NCBI GenBank assembly: GCA_038321755.1
Contig: JBBQFJ010000181.1
Span: 1 to 5,597, forward strand
Direction of reading: 5' to 3'
Length of the DNA: 5,597 nucleotides
Source: JALHSW01 sp038321755
GTDB lineage: Bacteria; Actinomycetota; Acidimicrobiia; IMCC26256; PALSA-555
The notes under the pieces were generated by a model. It made no database searches and was not told the DNA's origin. It saw only the letters and a list, made by a program, of their open reading frames with translations. Of this stretch, positions 1-4,700 are shown one piece after another. Numbering within the stretch: the stretch's first letter is position 1; each line of letters opens with the position of its first letter. The position numbers and the translations under genes were made by a program.

Positions 1-23
1 TGGGCCCCCCGGTACTCAACCCC

Positions 24-37
24 ACCGGCGAGCCGGT
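24..37. repeat. Short GC-rich inverted repeat upstream of the secretion operon
   Basis: ACCGGC and GCCGGT are perfect 6-bp arms separated by GA, and as RNA they would make a 5-bp stem with a 4-nt loop. It lies 60 bp before the first gene's start codon, so it could be an operator or the end of an upstream transcript. There is no T-tract and no other support. In DNA this GC-rich, such palindromes also arise by chance. The rest of positions 1-82 shows no recognisable gene. Confidence 0.2.
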
Positions 38-96
38 CGACACGCAGGAGTCAGCAGGCCACGAGGGTCTGCGCGCGGCCCCGGGAGGCCATTCAG

Positions 97-480
97 ATGA
101 AGCGAATTGCACTGGCATTGCTCGCCGGAGCGGTCGTGTTCGGAGCGGTGTACGCGTTCGCCGCATCCCTGAGCGTGAGCAGCTCGGGCCTCGGTGCCGG
201 GAACGCCTCGGTGTCCGCGTGCAACGCCAGCGCGACCGTCACCTACAACACCGTCTACTCGGCGACGGTGCCCGGCTACAAGGTCACCACCGCACCGGTC
301 ACGAGCGCAGTCGGCTGTGCGACCAAGGCGTACAAGGTGACTCTCACCGGCACCGGCTCGACGTCGCTCGGTGAGGTCACCGGCTCGCTCGACGCAACCG
401 GCGCGGCGAGCCCCGACTTCACGGTGTCGAACATCGCCGCGTCGGGCGTGCTCGGCGTGTCCGTCGTCATCAGCGGCTGA
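97..480 (+). CDS. Small secreted two-cysteine protein, likely substrate of the adjacent SipW-type signal peptidase
   Basis: The 127-residue product starts with Lys-Arg, then a hydrophobic stretch (about residues 4-20) and an A-F-A-A cleavage region near residues 20-23. This is a clean signal peptide that leaves a mature domain of about 105 residues. The mature part is rich in Ala, Thr, Ser, Val and Gly, alternates like beta strands, and has exactly two cysteines (42 and 74) that could form a disulfide outside the cell. It ends in a hydrophobic strand, VSVVISG. The ATG is preceded by GGGAGG at 83-88, an excellent ribosome binding site with 8-nt spacing. The same frame stays open to the window edge, but the signal peptide fixes the start here. 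It is first in a four-gene run ending in a SipW-type signal peptidase, so I infer a surface or matrix protein processed by it. The biochemical function is unknown. The coding call is firm, the role is inference. Confidence 0.88.
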   Translation: MKRIALALLAGAVVFGAVYAFAASLSVSSSGLGAGNASVSACNASATVTYNTVYSATVPGYKVTTAPVTSAVGCATKAYKVTLTGTGSTSLGEVTGSLDATGAASPDFTVSNIAASGVLGVSVVISG

Positions 481-483
481 TCC

Positions 484-516
484 ACCAGCTTGCACATCGG
501 ACCAACTGGCACATCG
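484..516 (+). repeat. Imperfect 16-bp direct repeat, 17-bp period, between the two small secreted-protein genes
   Basis: The 16 bases at 484-499 (accagcttgcacatcg) recur at 501-516 (accaactggcacatcg) with two mismatches. The pair fills most of the 52-bp gap between the first and second genes. It may be a small tandem duplication or a direct-repeat binding site. Nothing else in the sequence tells these apart. Confidence 0.5.
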
Positions 517-532
517 AACAAGGCGACAGACG

Positions 533-937
533 ATGATCACTGAGTGCCGCCGCGCGACCTCGGGTCGCGCGGCGGCGCTCACCATCGTGGTGGCCGCGTT
601 CCTCCTCGGAGCGCTCGGCGTCGCGATCGCGGGACCGGTCTCGGGTACGTCGAAGACGGTCGGATCGGGCGTCACCGCCGTCGCCACCTGCGGGAACCTC
701 GCGTCGATGGTGATCGGCTACACGATCTCGTCCGGCACGGTCACGACCCTCAAGTTCACGAGCATCCCGACGACGTGCAACGCCGGACTGCTGAGCGCCA
801 CCGTCACCTCCGGGACGACGTCCATCGGCGCGGGCGGGCCCGTCGCCGTCGCGACCGGGGCCGCGACCGTCACCCTCAGCCCCGCGCCGGCGACCGGTTC
901 GGTCACCAACGTCCACGTCGTCATCGTGGGGCCCTGA
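533..937 (+). CDS. Small secreted two-cysteine protein, second in the operon and related to the first
   Basis: The 134-residue product has a positively charged N-terminus (Arg 6, 7, 12), a hydrophobic core (about 15-31) and an A-I-A cleavage site near residue 33. The mature part is Thr/Ser/Val/Gly-rich with two cysteines (53 and 82). The layout matches the preceding gene: similar cysteine spacing (29 versus 32 residues), a T-S-I/L-G turn, a T-G-A-A segment, and a final V-H-V-V-I-V-G strand like VSVVISG. The second cysteine is almost the same distance from the C-terminus in both (52 and 53 residues). I read them as diverged paralogues sharing one beta-rich fold. The frame is open further upstream, but only the ATG at 533 gives a proper signal peptide. 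Its ribosome site is weak (AAGG at 520-523). A long hairpin covers codons 3-17. The next gene starts 1 bp after the stop. A function cannot be assigned. Confidence 0.82.
   Translation: MITECRRATSGRAAALTIVVAAFLLGALGVAIAGPVSGTSKTVGSGVTAVATCGNLASMVIGYTISSGTVTTLKFTSIPTTCNAGLLSATVTSGTTSIGAGGPVAVATGAATVTLSPAPATGSVTNVHVVIVGP
541..581 (+). promoter_or_regulatory. Long near-perfect stem-loop inside the 5' end of the second secreted-protein gene
   Basis: Bases 546-559 (gccgccgcgcgacc) are the exact reverse complement of 563-576, leaving a 3-nt loop TCG. The stem extends outward through a T-G wobble (545/577) and four more pairs (541-544 with 578-581), giving 19 pairs in total. It starts only 5 nt after the ATG at 533. 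No T-run follows, so it is not a textbook intrinsic terminator. It could slow initiation, shield the 3' end of the upstream gene's mRNA after processing, or attenuate transcription so that the first protein is made in excess. The structure is visible directly, the role is inferred. Confidence 0.6.
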
Positions 938-938
938 C

Positions 939-1574
939 GTGCGACGCATCCTGCTCTCACTGTTGGCAGGCGCCGCCGCCGTCGGCATGGTCGCGACCGC
1001 CGTGGCCGCGCCGACAACCGTCACCACGAAGAAGCTGACCGCCGCCAACGTTCCGGTCACCCTGACGACCGTCACCCTCACCGCGGTCGCCGACACGTAC
1101 GCCGACCAGGGTGCGGCGACGAGCAACTTCGGGACCGCGACGACCCTGAACGTGCGCTCCGCGACCTCGGGGAACCGGCGCTCGTTCGTCCGCTTCGACC
1201 TCTCGGCCATCCCGACGACCGCACGGGTGCAGCTGGCGACGTTGAAGCTCACGATGTCCACAGCCCCGACTGCGTCGCGCAGTCTCGAGGCCGACAAGGT
1301 CAGCGCGACCTGGGCGGAGACGTCCCTGACGTGGAACGTCCAGCCCGCGGCCGGGGCAGCCACGGCCACCGTGGCGTCCGGGACGACCGCGGGAGTGATC
1401 CTGAGCTGGACCGTCACCACGGATGCCGCCGCGTTCGTCACCACACCGGCGACGAACTTCGGTTGGCGGGTCAAGGACGTCACCGAGAGCTCGGCGACCG
1501 CGCGGCTCGCCGTGTTCAACGCCCGGGAGTTCACCTCCGGGCGCCCGACCCTGGTCGTGGTCTATGCGACGTGA
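939..1574 (+). CDS. Secreted DNRLRE (CBM96-type) domain protein
   Basis: The 211-residue product begins with GTG, then Arg-Arg, a hydrophobic run and an A-V-A-A cleavage site near residue 23. About residues 48-211 form one DNRLRE/CBM96-like domain. Its hallmarks are ADTYADQG (51-58) followed by N-F-G, then R-S-F-V-R-F-D-L (81-88), the WAETSLTWN block (125-133), GWRVKD (175-180), and the terminal N-A-R-E (194-197) with GRPTLVVVY (201-209). This domain is common in bacterial and archaeal secreted surface proteins and is linked to carbohydrate or cell-surface binding. Here it stands alone without a catalytic partner, so the protein is probably a binding or structural component. The start is 1 bp after the previous stop, with GGGG at 928-931 as a modest ribosome site. 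The 3' end overlaps the signal peptidase gene by 11 bp. There are no cysteines, unlike the two upstream secreted proteins. Its signal peptide closely resembles that of the first gene (R-I-x-L-x-L-L-A-G-A). Confidence 0.87.
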   Translation: MRRILLSLLAGAAAVGMVATAVAAPTTVTTKKLTAANVPVTLTTVTLTAVADTYADQGAATSNFGTATTLNVRSATSGNRRSFVRFDLSAIPTTARVQLATLKLTMSTAPTASRSLEADKVSATWAETSLTWNVQPAAGAATATVASGTTAGVILSWTVTTDAAAFVTTPATNFGWRVKDVTESSATARLAVFNAREFTSGRPTLVVVYAT

Positions 1575-2304
1575 TCCCGACACGCCCCCCCGATCGACAG
1601 TTCGGCTGGTCCTCAACGTCATGGGGACGGTCGCACTGCTCGCGCTGGTCCCGCTGCTGTGGCCGACGCCGCTCGGCGGCGCCGTCAGCTACGTCCAGGT
1701 CAACGGCCAGAGCATGGAGCCCACGATGCACAAGGGCGACGTCACGCTGCTCCGACGTCAGTCGTCGTACGGACCCGGCGACATCGTCGCCTACCGGATC
1801 CCCAAAGGTGAGGTGGGCTACGGCGCCGACGTGATCCACCGCATCGTCGGCGGCGACGCTCGCCACGGCTTCGTCACCCGCGGCGACAACAACGACACGA
1901 ACGACCCGTGGCACCCGCACCCCGACGACATCGTCGGCAAGCGCTGGTTCCTGCTGCCGCGAGCCGGCGCCGTCTTCGGCCTCGTGCACTCCAAGCTCGC
2001 GCTCGCGATCTTCGCCGGGCTGATGGGCTCGTTCGCCTTCCTCCAGATCGCGGCGGTCCCGCGGCGGCGGAAGGGCAAGGGCGACGATCCCGCGGTCGTC
2101 ACGGCGCCGAGCGAACCGCCCTCCCTTGATTTCGGCCCCGATCTCGGCCCTGATCTTCTTCTCGACCTGACGGCCCTCGAGCGCAAGTCCGCCTCAGAAA
2201 GCAGCTCGACGCGCGAGCTCGCGGACCGCGCGCCGGATGTCGGCCTGCCGCGGATCTCCTGGTCGGCCGAAGACCATGAGCCGGTGAAGATGCTCGACGC
2301 GTAG
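1564..2304 (+). CDS. Signal peptidase I, SipW/archaeal/ER type (S26B), with Ser-His catalytic pair
   Basis: This 246-residue membrane protease is expected to remove signal peptides from exported proteins. After a membrane segment (about 14-38) come NGQSMEPTM (47-55) with nucleophile Ser50, KGDVTLL, GDIVAYR (72-78), DVIHRIVGG (89-97) with His92 where bacterial LepB-type enzymes have the general-base lysine, and TRGDNN (105-110) with the conserved Asp108. A second membrane segment (about 143-165) precedes a basic stop-transfer (RRRKGKG) and a cytoplasmic tail of about 75 residues. His at the base position marks the S26B group, which includes Bacillus SipW, archaeal and ER signal peptidases. The ATG at 1564 keeps a positively charged N-terminus and overlaps the preceding gene by 11 bp, suggesting translational coupling, since no clear ribosome site is seen. 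An in-frame ATG at 1621 would lose the charges. Being last behind three exported proteins, it is probably their dedicated peptidase. The acidic tail, with a G-P-D-L repeat, is unexplained. Confidence 0.93.
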   Translation: MRRDPDTPPRSTVRLVLNVMGTVALLALVPLLWPTPLGGAVSYVQVNGQSMEPTMHKGDVTLLRRQSSYGPGDIVAYRIPKGEVGYGADVIHRIVGGDARHGFVTRGDNNDTNDPWHPHPDDIVGKRWFLLPRAGAVFGLVHSKLALAIFAGLMGSFAFLQIAAVPRRRKGKGDDPAVVTAPSEPPSLDFGPDLGPDLLLDLTALERKSASESSSTRELADRAPDVGLPRISWSAEDHEPVKMLDA

Positions 2305-2316
2305 CCTGGAGGCAGC

Positions 2317-2400
2317 GCGAGCGTGGCGGAATCGGCAGACGCGCCGGGTTTAGGTCCCGGTGCCCTTCGGGGCTTGAGGGTTCGATTCCCTCCGCTCGCA
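2317..2400 (+). tRNA. tRNA-Leu, anticodon UAG
   Basis: The 84-nt gene folds as a class II tRNA. The acceptor stem GCGAGCG (2317-2323) pairs with CGCTCGC (2393-2399), and the discriminator A is at 2400. The anticodon stem CCGGG/CCCGG encloses the loop TTTAGGT (2349-2355) with anticodon TAG at 2351-2353. A long variable arm (GCCC-TTC-GGGG) at about 2362-2372 marks the leucine class. The T arm GAGGG-TTCGATT-CCCTC spans 2376-2392. It would read CUA and, by U34 wobble, other CUN codons. The 3' CCA is not encoded. It lies 12 bp after the signal peptidase stop. A TAGCCT hexamer at 2302-2307 overlaps that stop and would suit a -10 box, but no clear -35 is visible. Confidence 0.97.
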
Positions 2401-2404
2401 CCCC

Positions 2405-2430
2405 GCCGCTTGCACCGGAAAAAGTGCGGC
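2405..2430. terminator. Possible hairpin between the tRNA and the convergent minus-strand gene
   Basis: GCC (2405-2407) can pair with GGC (2428-2430), and GCAC (2412-2415) with GTGC (2424-2427). This gives seven pairs with a 4-nt bulge and an A-rich loop. It sits exactly between two converging genes, where a bidirectional terminator is expected. No U-tract follows the stem on either strand, so the assignment is weak. Confidence 0.25.
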
Positions 2431-2760
2431 CTACTTGCGCTTCTTCTTGCGGCGGAAGCGGCCCTTGTTCTGGCTCGCCTCGAACTCGGCGAGGATGTCG
2501 GGCGCCGCGGAGTTCACGATGTCCTCGGCGTCATCGAGGAGCGCACCGATCGCCTCGCCGTCGGGCTCCGGCTCCGGTGCCTGGGACGGTTGCTCGAGCG
2601 TCCCGACCTGCCACCCCGCGTCCATCATGCGCTTCTCGTACATCGGGCAGTCGTCCGGGCACCGCCAGGGTGCCTCCGGGGCGGCGTCGAGGCGGCACTT
2701 CCGCACGACCTCACCCGAGGCGTACGTGCGGCTCTCATAGTGACGGCAGTCCGTTCGCAT
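2431..2760 (-). CDS. Conserved hypothetical protein with four cysteines and a basic tail
   Basis: The 109-residue product starts M-R-T-D-C and has four cysteines at 5, 22, 34 and 38 (spacing C-x16-C-x11-C-x3-C) in an N-terminal half also rich in Arg and aromatic residues (CRHYESRTY, APWRCPDDCPMYE). This could bind zinc or an iron-sulfur cluster, but no named family is recognised. After a Pro/Glu linker (about 59-68) comes an acidic, probably helical segment (about 69-96), and the end is a strongly basic R-F-R-R-K-K-K-R-K tail suited to nucleic acid or ribosome contact. No signal or membrane segment is present. The ATG at 2760 is chosen over the longer open frame because the conserved Cys-containing part begins there and the upstream extension is low-complexity sequence antisense to the neighbouring gene. 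No Shine-Dalgarno is evident. Its start is 37 bp from that of the divergent cyclase gene. I recall similar proteins from Acidimicrobiia, with moderate certainty. Confidence 0.8.
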   Translation of the reverse strand: MRTDCRHYESRTYASGEVVRKCRLDAAPEAPWRCPDDCPMYEKRMMDAGWQVGTLEQPSQAPEPEPDGEAIGALLDDAEDIVNSAAPDILAEFEASQNKGRFRRKKKRK

Positions 2761-2771
2761 CGGCACGGGCG

Positions 2772-2777
2772 TATTCT
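2772..2777 (+). promoter_or_regulatory. Possible -10 element for the PAS-GGDEF gene
   Basis: TATTCT matches the TANNNT pattern and sits in an otherwise GC-rich stretch 20 bp before the GTG start. Transcription would begin near 2784, just ahead of the ribosome binding site. No convincing -35 hexamer is found at the usual distance, so this rests on position and local AT content only. Confidence 0.3.
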
Positions 2778-2787
2778 TGTCGACCGG

Positions 2788-2792
2788 GGAGG
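2788..2792 (+). promoter_or_regulatory. Ribosome binding site that fixes the start of the PAS-GGDEF gene
   Basis: GGAGG, within the longer run GGGGAGGG (2786-2793), lies 5 nt before the GTG at 2798. This is ideal spacing. The alternative in-frame TTG at 2777 lies upstream of this site and has no such signal, so GTG is preferred. Confidence 0.75.
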
Positions 2793-2797
2793 GTCGC

Positions 2798-4543
2798 GTG
2801 GAAACAGGACGCGAACCCGAGTCGGGGTTCACAGCAGAGAGCAGATCGGCGGTCGAGCCGCCCGACGCCGTCGACTGGCGCTCGCTCGTCGACGGCCTGC
2901 CGGACATCCTCTTCATCGTCGATGCGATGGGCAGCCTCCGCTACGCGAACGCAGCGAGCGGCCGAATCCTCGGACGAGACGCCGCGTCGCTCGTCGGCAC
3001 GAGCGCACTGGACCTCGTCCACCCCGACGACCGCGGCCACGCGATCGAATCGCTCGGCGAGACGACGGCAAAGGGGCCGGGCATTCGAGAGCCGACCGCG
3101 CTGCGAGTCGTCGCGACGGACGGCAGCGTCCACGCGCTCGAGATCGTCAGCACCAACCGGCTCGACGACCAGCTCGTTCGCGGGATCGTGGTGAGCGGGC
3201 GCGACGTCACCCAACACGACGTCGTCGAGACGAGCCTCAGCAGCGCGGGTCGACGGTTCGAGAGCGCGTTCGACCACTCGCCAGAGGCGCGCGTCCTCAT
3301 CGCGACCGACGGACGCATCATGCGGGCAAACCCGGCTGCTGCCGCGCTGACGGGCCACCCGAGTGAAGTGCTCGTCAACCTGCACGCGCCCGATCTGCGG
3401 ATCGGGGACGAAGCCGACCTCGACCGTCGCGACATGGAGCTCCTGGTCGCCGGCACCATCGAACACGTCGACTTCGAACGGCGGCTCCGCCACGCCGATG
3501 GCCACGAACTGTGGACCCGAGGCACCGTCTCCCTCGTTCGGGATGCCGATGGCGAGCCGCAGTACCTGAGCGTCGAGCTCGACGACGTGACCGCCCTCCG
3601 TGAACAGGAACGGCTTCGTGAGCGGGCCGAGACCCAGCTCCGCGCGCTGCTCGACAGCACCGGTGAGATCATCACCGTGCTCGAACCCGACGGCAGATGG
3701 CGGGCGACGTTCGGCGCACTCCGTCGCATGTTCGGATACGACCCGACCGAGAGTCCGGGCGAGGCGGCCGGCGTGCTCAGCATCGTGCACCCCGAAGACC
3801 ACGACGCGGCGTTCATCGGCTTCGCGAAGCTCGCCGCGCCCGACGCAGATCCCGACGAGGCGTTCACCGTGCGCGTCCAAGCCGCCGACGGATCCATCCG
3901 CTGGACCGAGGTGAAGGTCCGGAACCTCGTGGACGATCCCGCGGTCAACGGCTACGTGTTGCTCTCACGCGACGTCACCGACCTCCGTGAGGCCCAGCAG
4001 CTCCTCGCCCACCAGGCCAGCCACGACCCGCTGACGATGCTTCCCAACCGGAGCTTCTTCCAGGAGCTCGGTGAGCAGGCCCTGGCCCGTGCCGATCGCG
4101 GCGGGATGACCGTTGCGGTCCTCTTCCTCGACATCGACCGCTTCAAGCGCGTGAACGACTCCTTCGGCCATCCGGTCGGAGACGCGCTGCTCCGCGAGAC
4201 CGCGGACCGGCTCCGCGACGCGGTGCGCCGCGGTGACATCGTCGCCCGCTTCGGTGGCGACGAGTTCGTGGTCCTGTGCGAGCACCCCGCCGGCCAGCCC
4301 GAGATGCTCGACCTCGCGAATCGGCTCCTGACGATGATCTCGCGACCGGTCGAGCTGCCACAGGAGACCGTGCAGGTCGGCGTGAGCATCGGCGTCGCGA
4401 TCGGGGGCGGCGGCAACGTCACGATCGACACGCTGCTGCGGGACGCCGACGTCGCGCTCTACCAGGCCAAGGACCGGGGGCGTGGGCGCGTCGTGGTCTT
4501 CGGCGCTGAGGGCGGTGCTGGGTCGTCCCTGAGAACCACCTGA
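2798..4543 (+). CDS. PAS-PAS-PAS-GGDEF diguanylate cyclase
   Basis: The 581-residue cytoplasmic protein should make cyclic di-GMP from two GTP in response to signals sensed by its PAS domains. Counting from the GTG, PAS1 spans about 27-140, PAS2 about 150-265 and PAS3 about 277-397. Each ends in a typical G/L-x-x-R/D-D-V-T motif and is joined to the next by a charged helical linker. The GGDEF domain (about 400-570) has DPLTMLPNR (410-418), the metal-binding FLDIDRFK (443-450), and an intact G-G-D-E-F at 486-490. R-R-G-D at 477-480, five residues before GGDEF, matches the RxxD inhibitory site, so product feedback is likely. There is no EAL domain, signal peptide or membrane segment. The short N-terminus before PAS1 is polar and probably disordered. 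The signal sensed cannot be read from the sequence. A paralogue follows 144 bp downstream, possibly in the same transcript. Confidence 0.93.
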   Translation: METGREPESGFTAESRSAVEPPDAVDWRSLVDGLPDILFIVDAMGSLRYANAASGRILGRDAASLVGTSALDLVHPDDRGHAIESLGETTAKGPGIREPTALRVVATDGSVHALEIVSTNRLDDQLVRGIVVSGRDVTQHDVVETSLSSAGRRFESAFDHSPEARVLIATDGRIMRANPAAAALTGHPSEVLVNLHAPDLRIGDEADLDRRDMELLVAGTIEHVDFERRLRHADGHELWTRGTVSLVRDADGEPQYLSVELDDVTALREQERLRERAETQLRALLDSTGEIITVLEPDGRWRATFGALRRMFGYDPTESPGEAAGVLSIVHPEDHDAAFIGFAKLAAPDADPDEAFTVRVQAADGSIRWTEVKVRNLVDDPAVNGYVLLSRDVTDLREAQQLLAHQASHDPLTMLPNRSFFQELGEQALARADRGGMTVAVLFLDIDRFKRVNDSFGHPVGDALLRETADRLRDAVRRGDIVARFGGDEFVVLCEHPAGQPEMLDLANRLLTMISRPVELPQETVQVGVSIGVAIGGGGNVTIDTLLRDADVALYQAKDRGRGRVVVFGAEGGAGSSLRTT

Positions 4544-4630
4544 GAGCCGGCAAATCACTCCTCAGGCCACACCGCTTTCCATCCGAAATACTCCAGGAGC
4601 GGCTCCGACCGGTTCGGGACCAGCCACCCT

Positions 4631-4700
4631 CATGACGAAGCCCACATGACGAAGCCCACATGACGAACCCCACATGACGAAGCCCACATGACGAACCCCA
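4631..4700 (+). repeat. Five 14-bp tandem repeats forming an ATGA-coupled start-codon cascade
   Basis: The unit catgacgaagccca occurs at 4631-4644, 4645-4658 and 4673-4686. Copies at 4659-4672 and 4687-4700 have one change (G to C, catgacgaacccca). Each copy contains an ATG (4632, 4646, 4660, 4674, 4688). Because 14 is not a multiple of three, each ATG is in a new frame. The first four read M-T-K/N-P-T and then stop at a TGA that overlaps the next ATG as ATGA. The fifth ATG opens the downstream PAS gene, whose product also begins M-T-N-P-T. GAAG lies 5 nt before the ATGs at 4646, 4660 and 4688, a weak ribosome-site match. The preceding 87 bp (4544-4630) show only an isolated AGGAG at 4595-4599, too far from any start. 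Copy number may be unstable. A translational-control role is inference. Confidence 0.95.

Noticed and set aside
470..1534. Long minus-strand open frame across the secreted-protein genes
   Set aside because: It is an antisense shadow of high-GC coding sequence. It lacks domain signatures, while the plus strand has signal peptides and a DNRLRE domain.
1621..1623. Later ATG as start of the signal peptidase
   Set aside because: It would remove the charged residues before the first membrane segment. The ATG at 1564 fits a coupled overlap with the preceding gene.
2777..2797. TTG start for the PAS-GGDEF gene, adding seven residues
   Set aside because: The GTG at 2798 has a strong GGAGG at ideal spacing. 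The TTG has no ribosome site and overlaps the possible -10 element.
2323..3366. Long plus-strand open frame running through the tRNA gene
   Set aside because: It covers a tRNA, the antisense of the four-cysteine gene and the wrong frame of the cyclase. Its Arg-rich composition is typical of a GC shadow.
2735..3948. Long minus-strand open frames opposite the PAS-GGDEF gene
   Set aside because: The plus strand encodes unmistakable PAS and GGDEF motifs here, and the antisense frames show none.
4539..4566. Terminator after the PAS-GGDEF gene (CCTGAG ... CTCAGG)
   Set aside because: The stem is only 6 bp with a 16-nt loop and no T-run, so it is too weak to call.
4631..4700. CRISPR array
   Set aside because: The 14-bp units are directly adjacent with no spacers, and there is no leader or cas gene. 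It is a simple tandem repeat.
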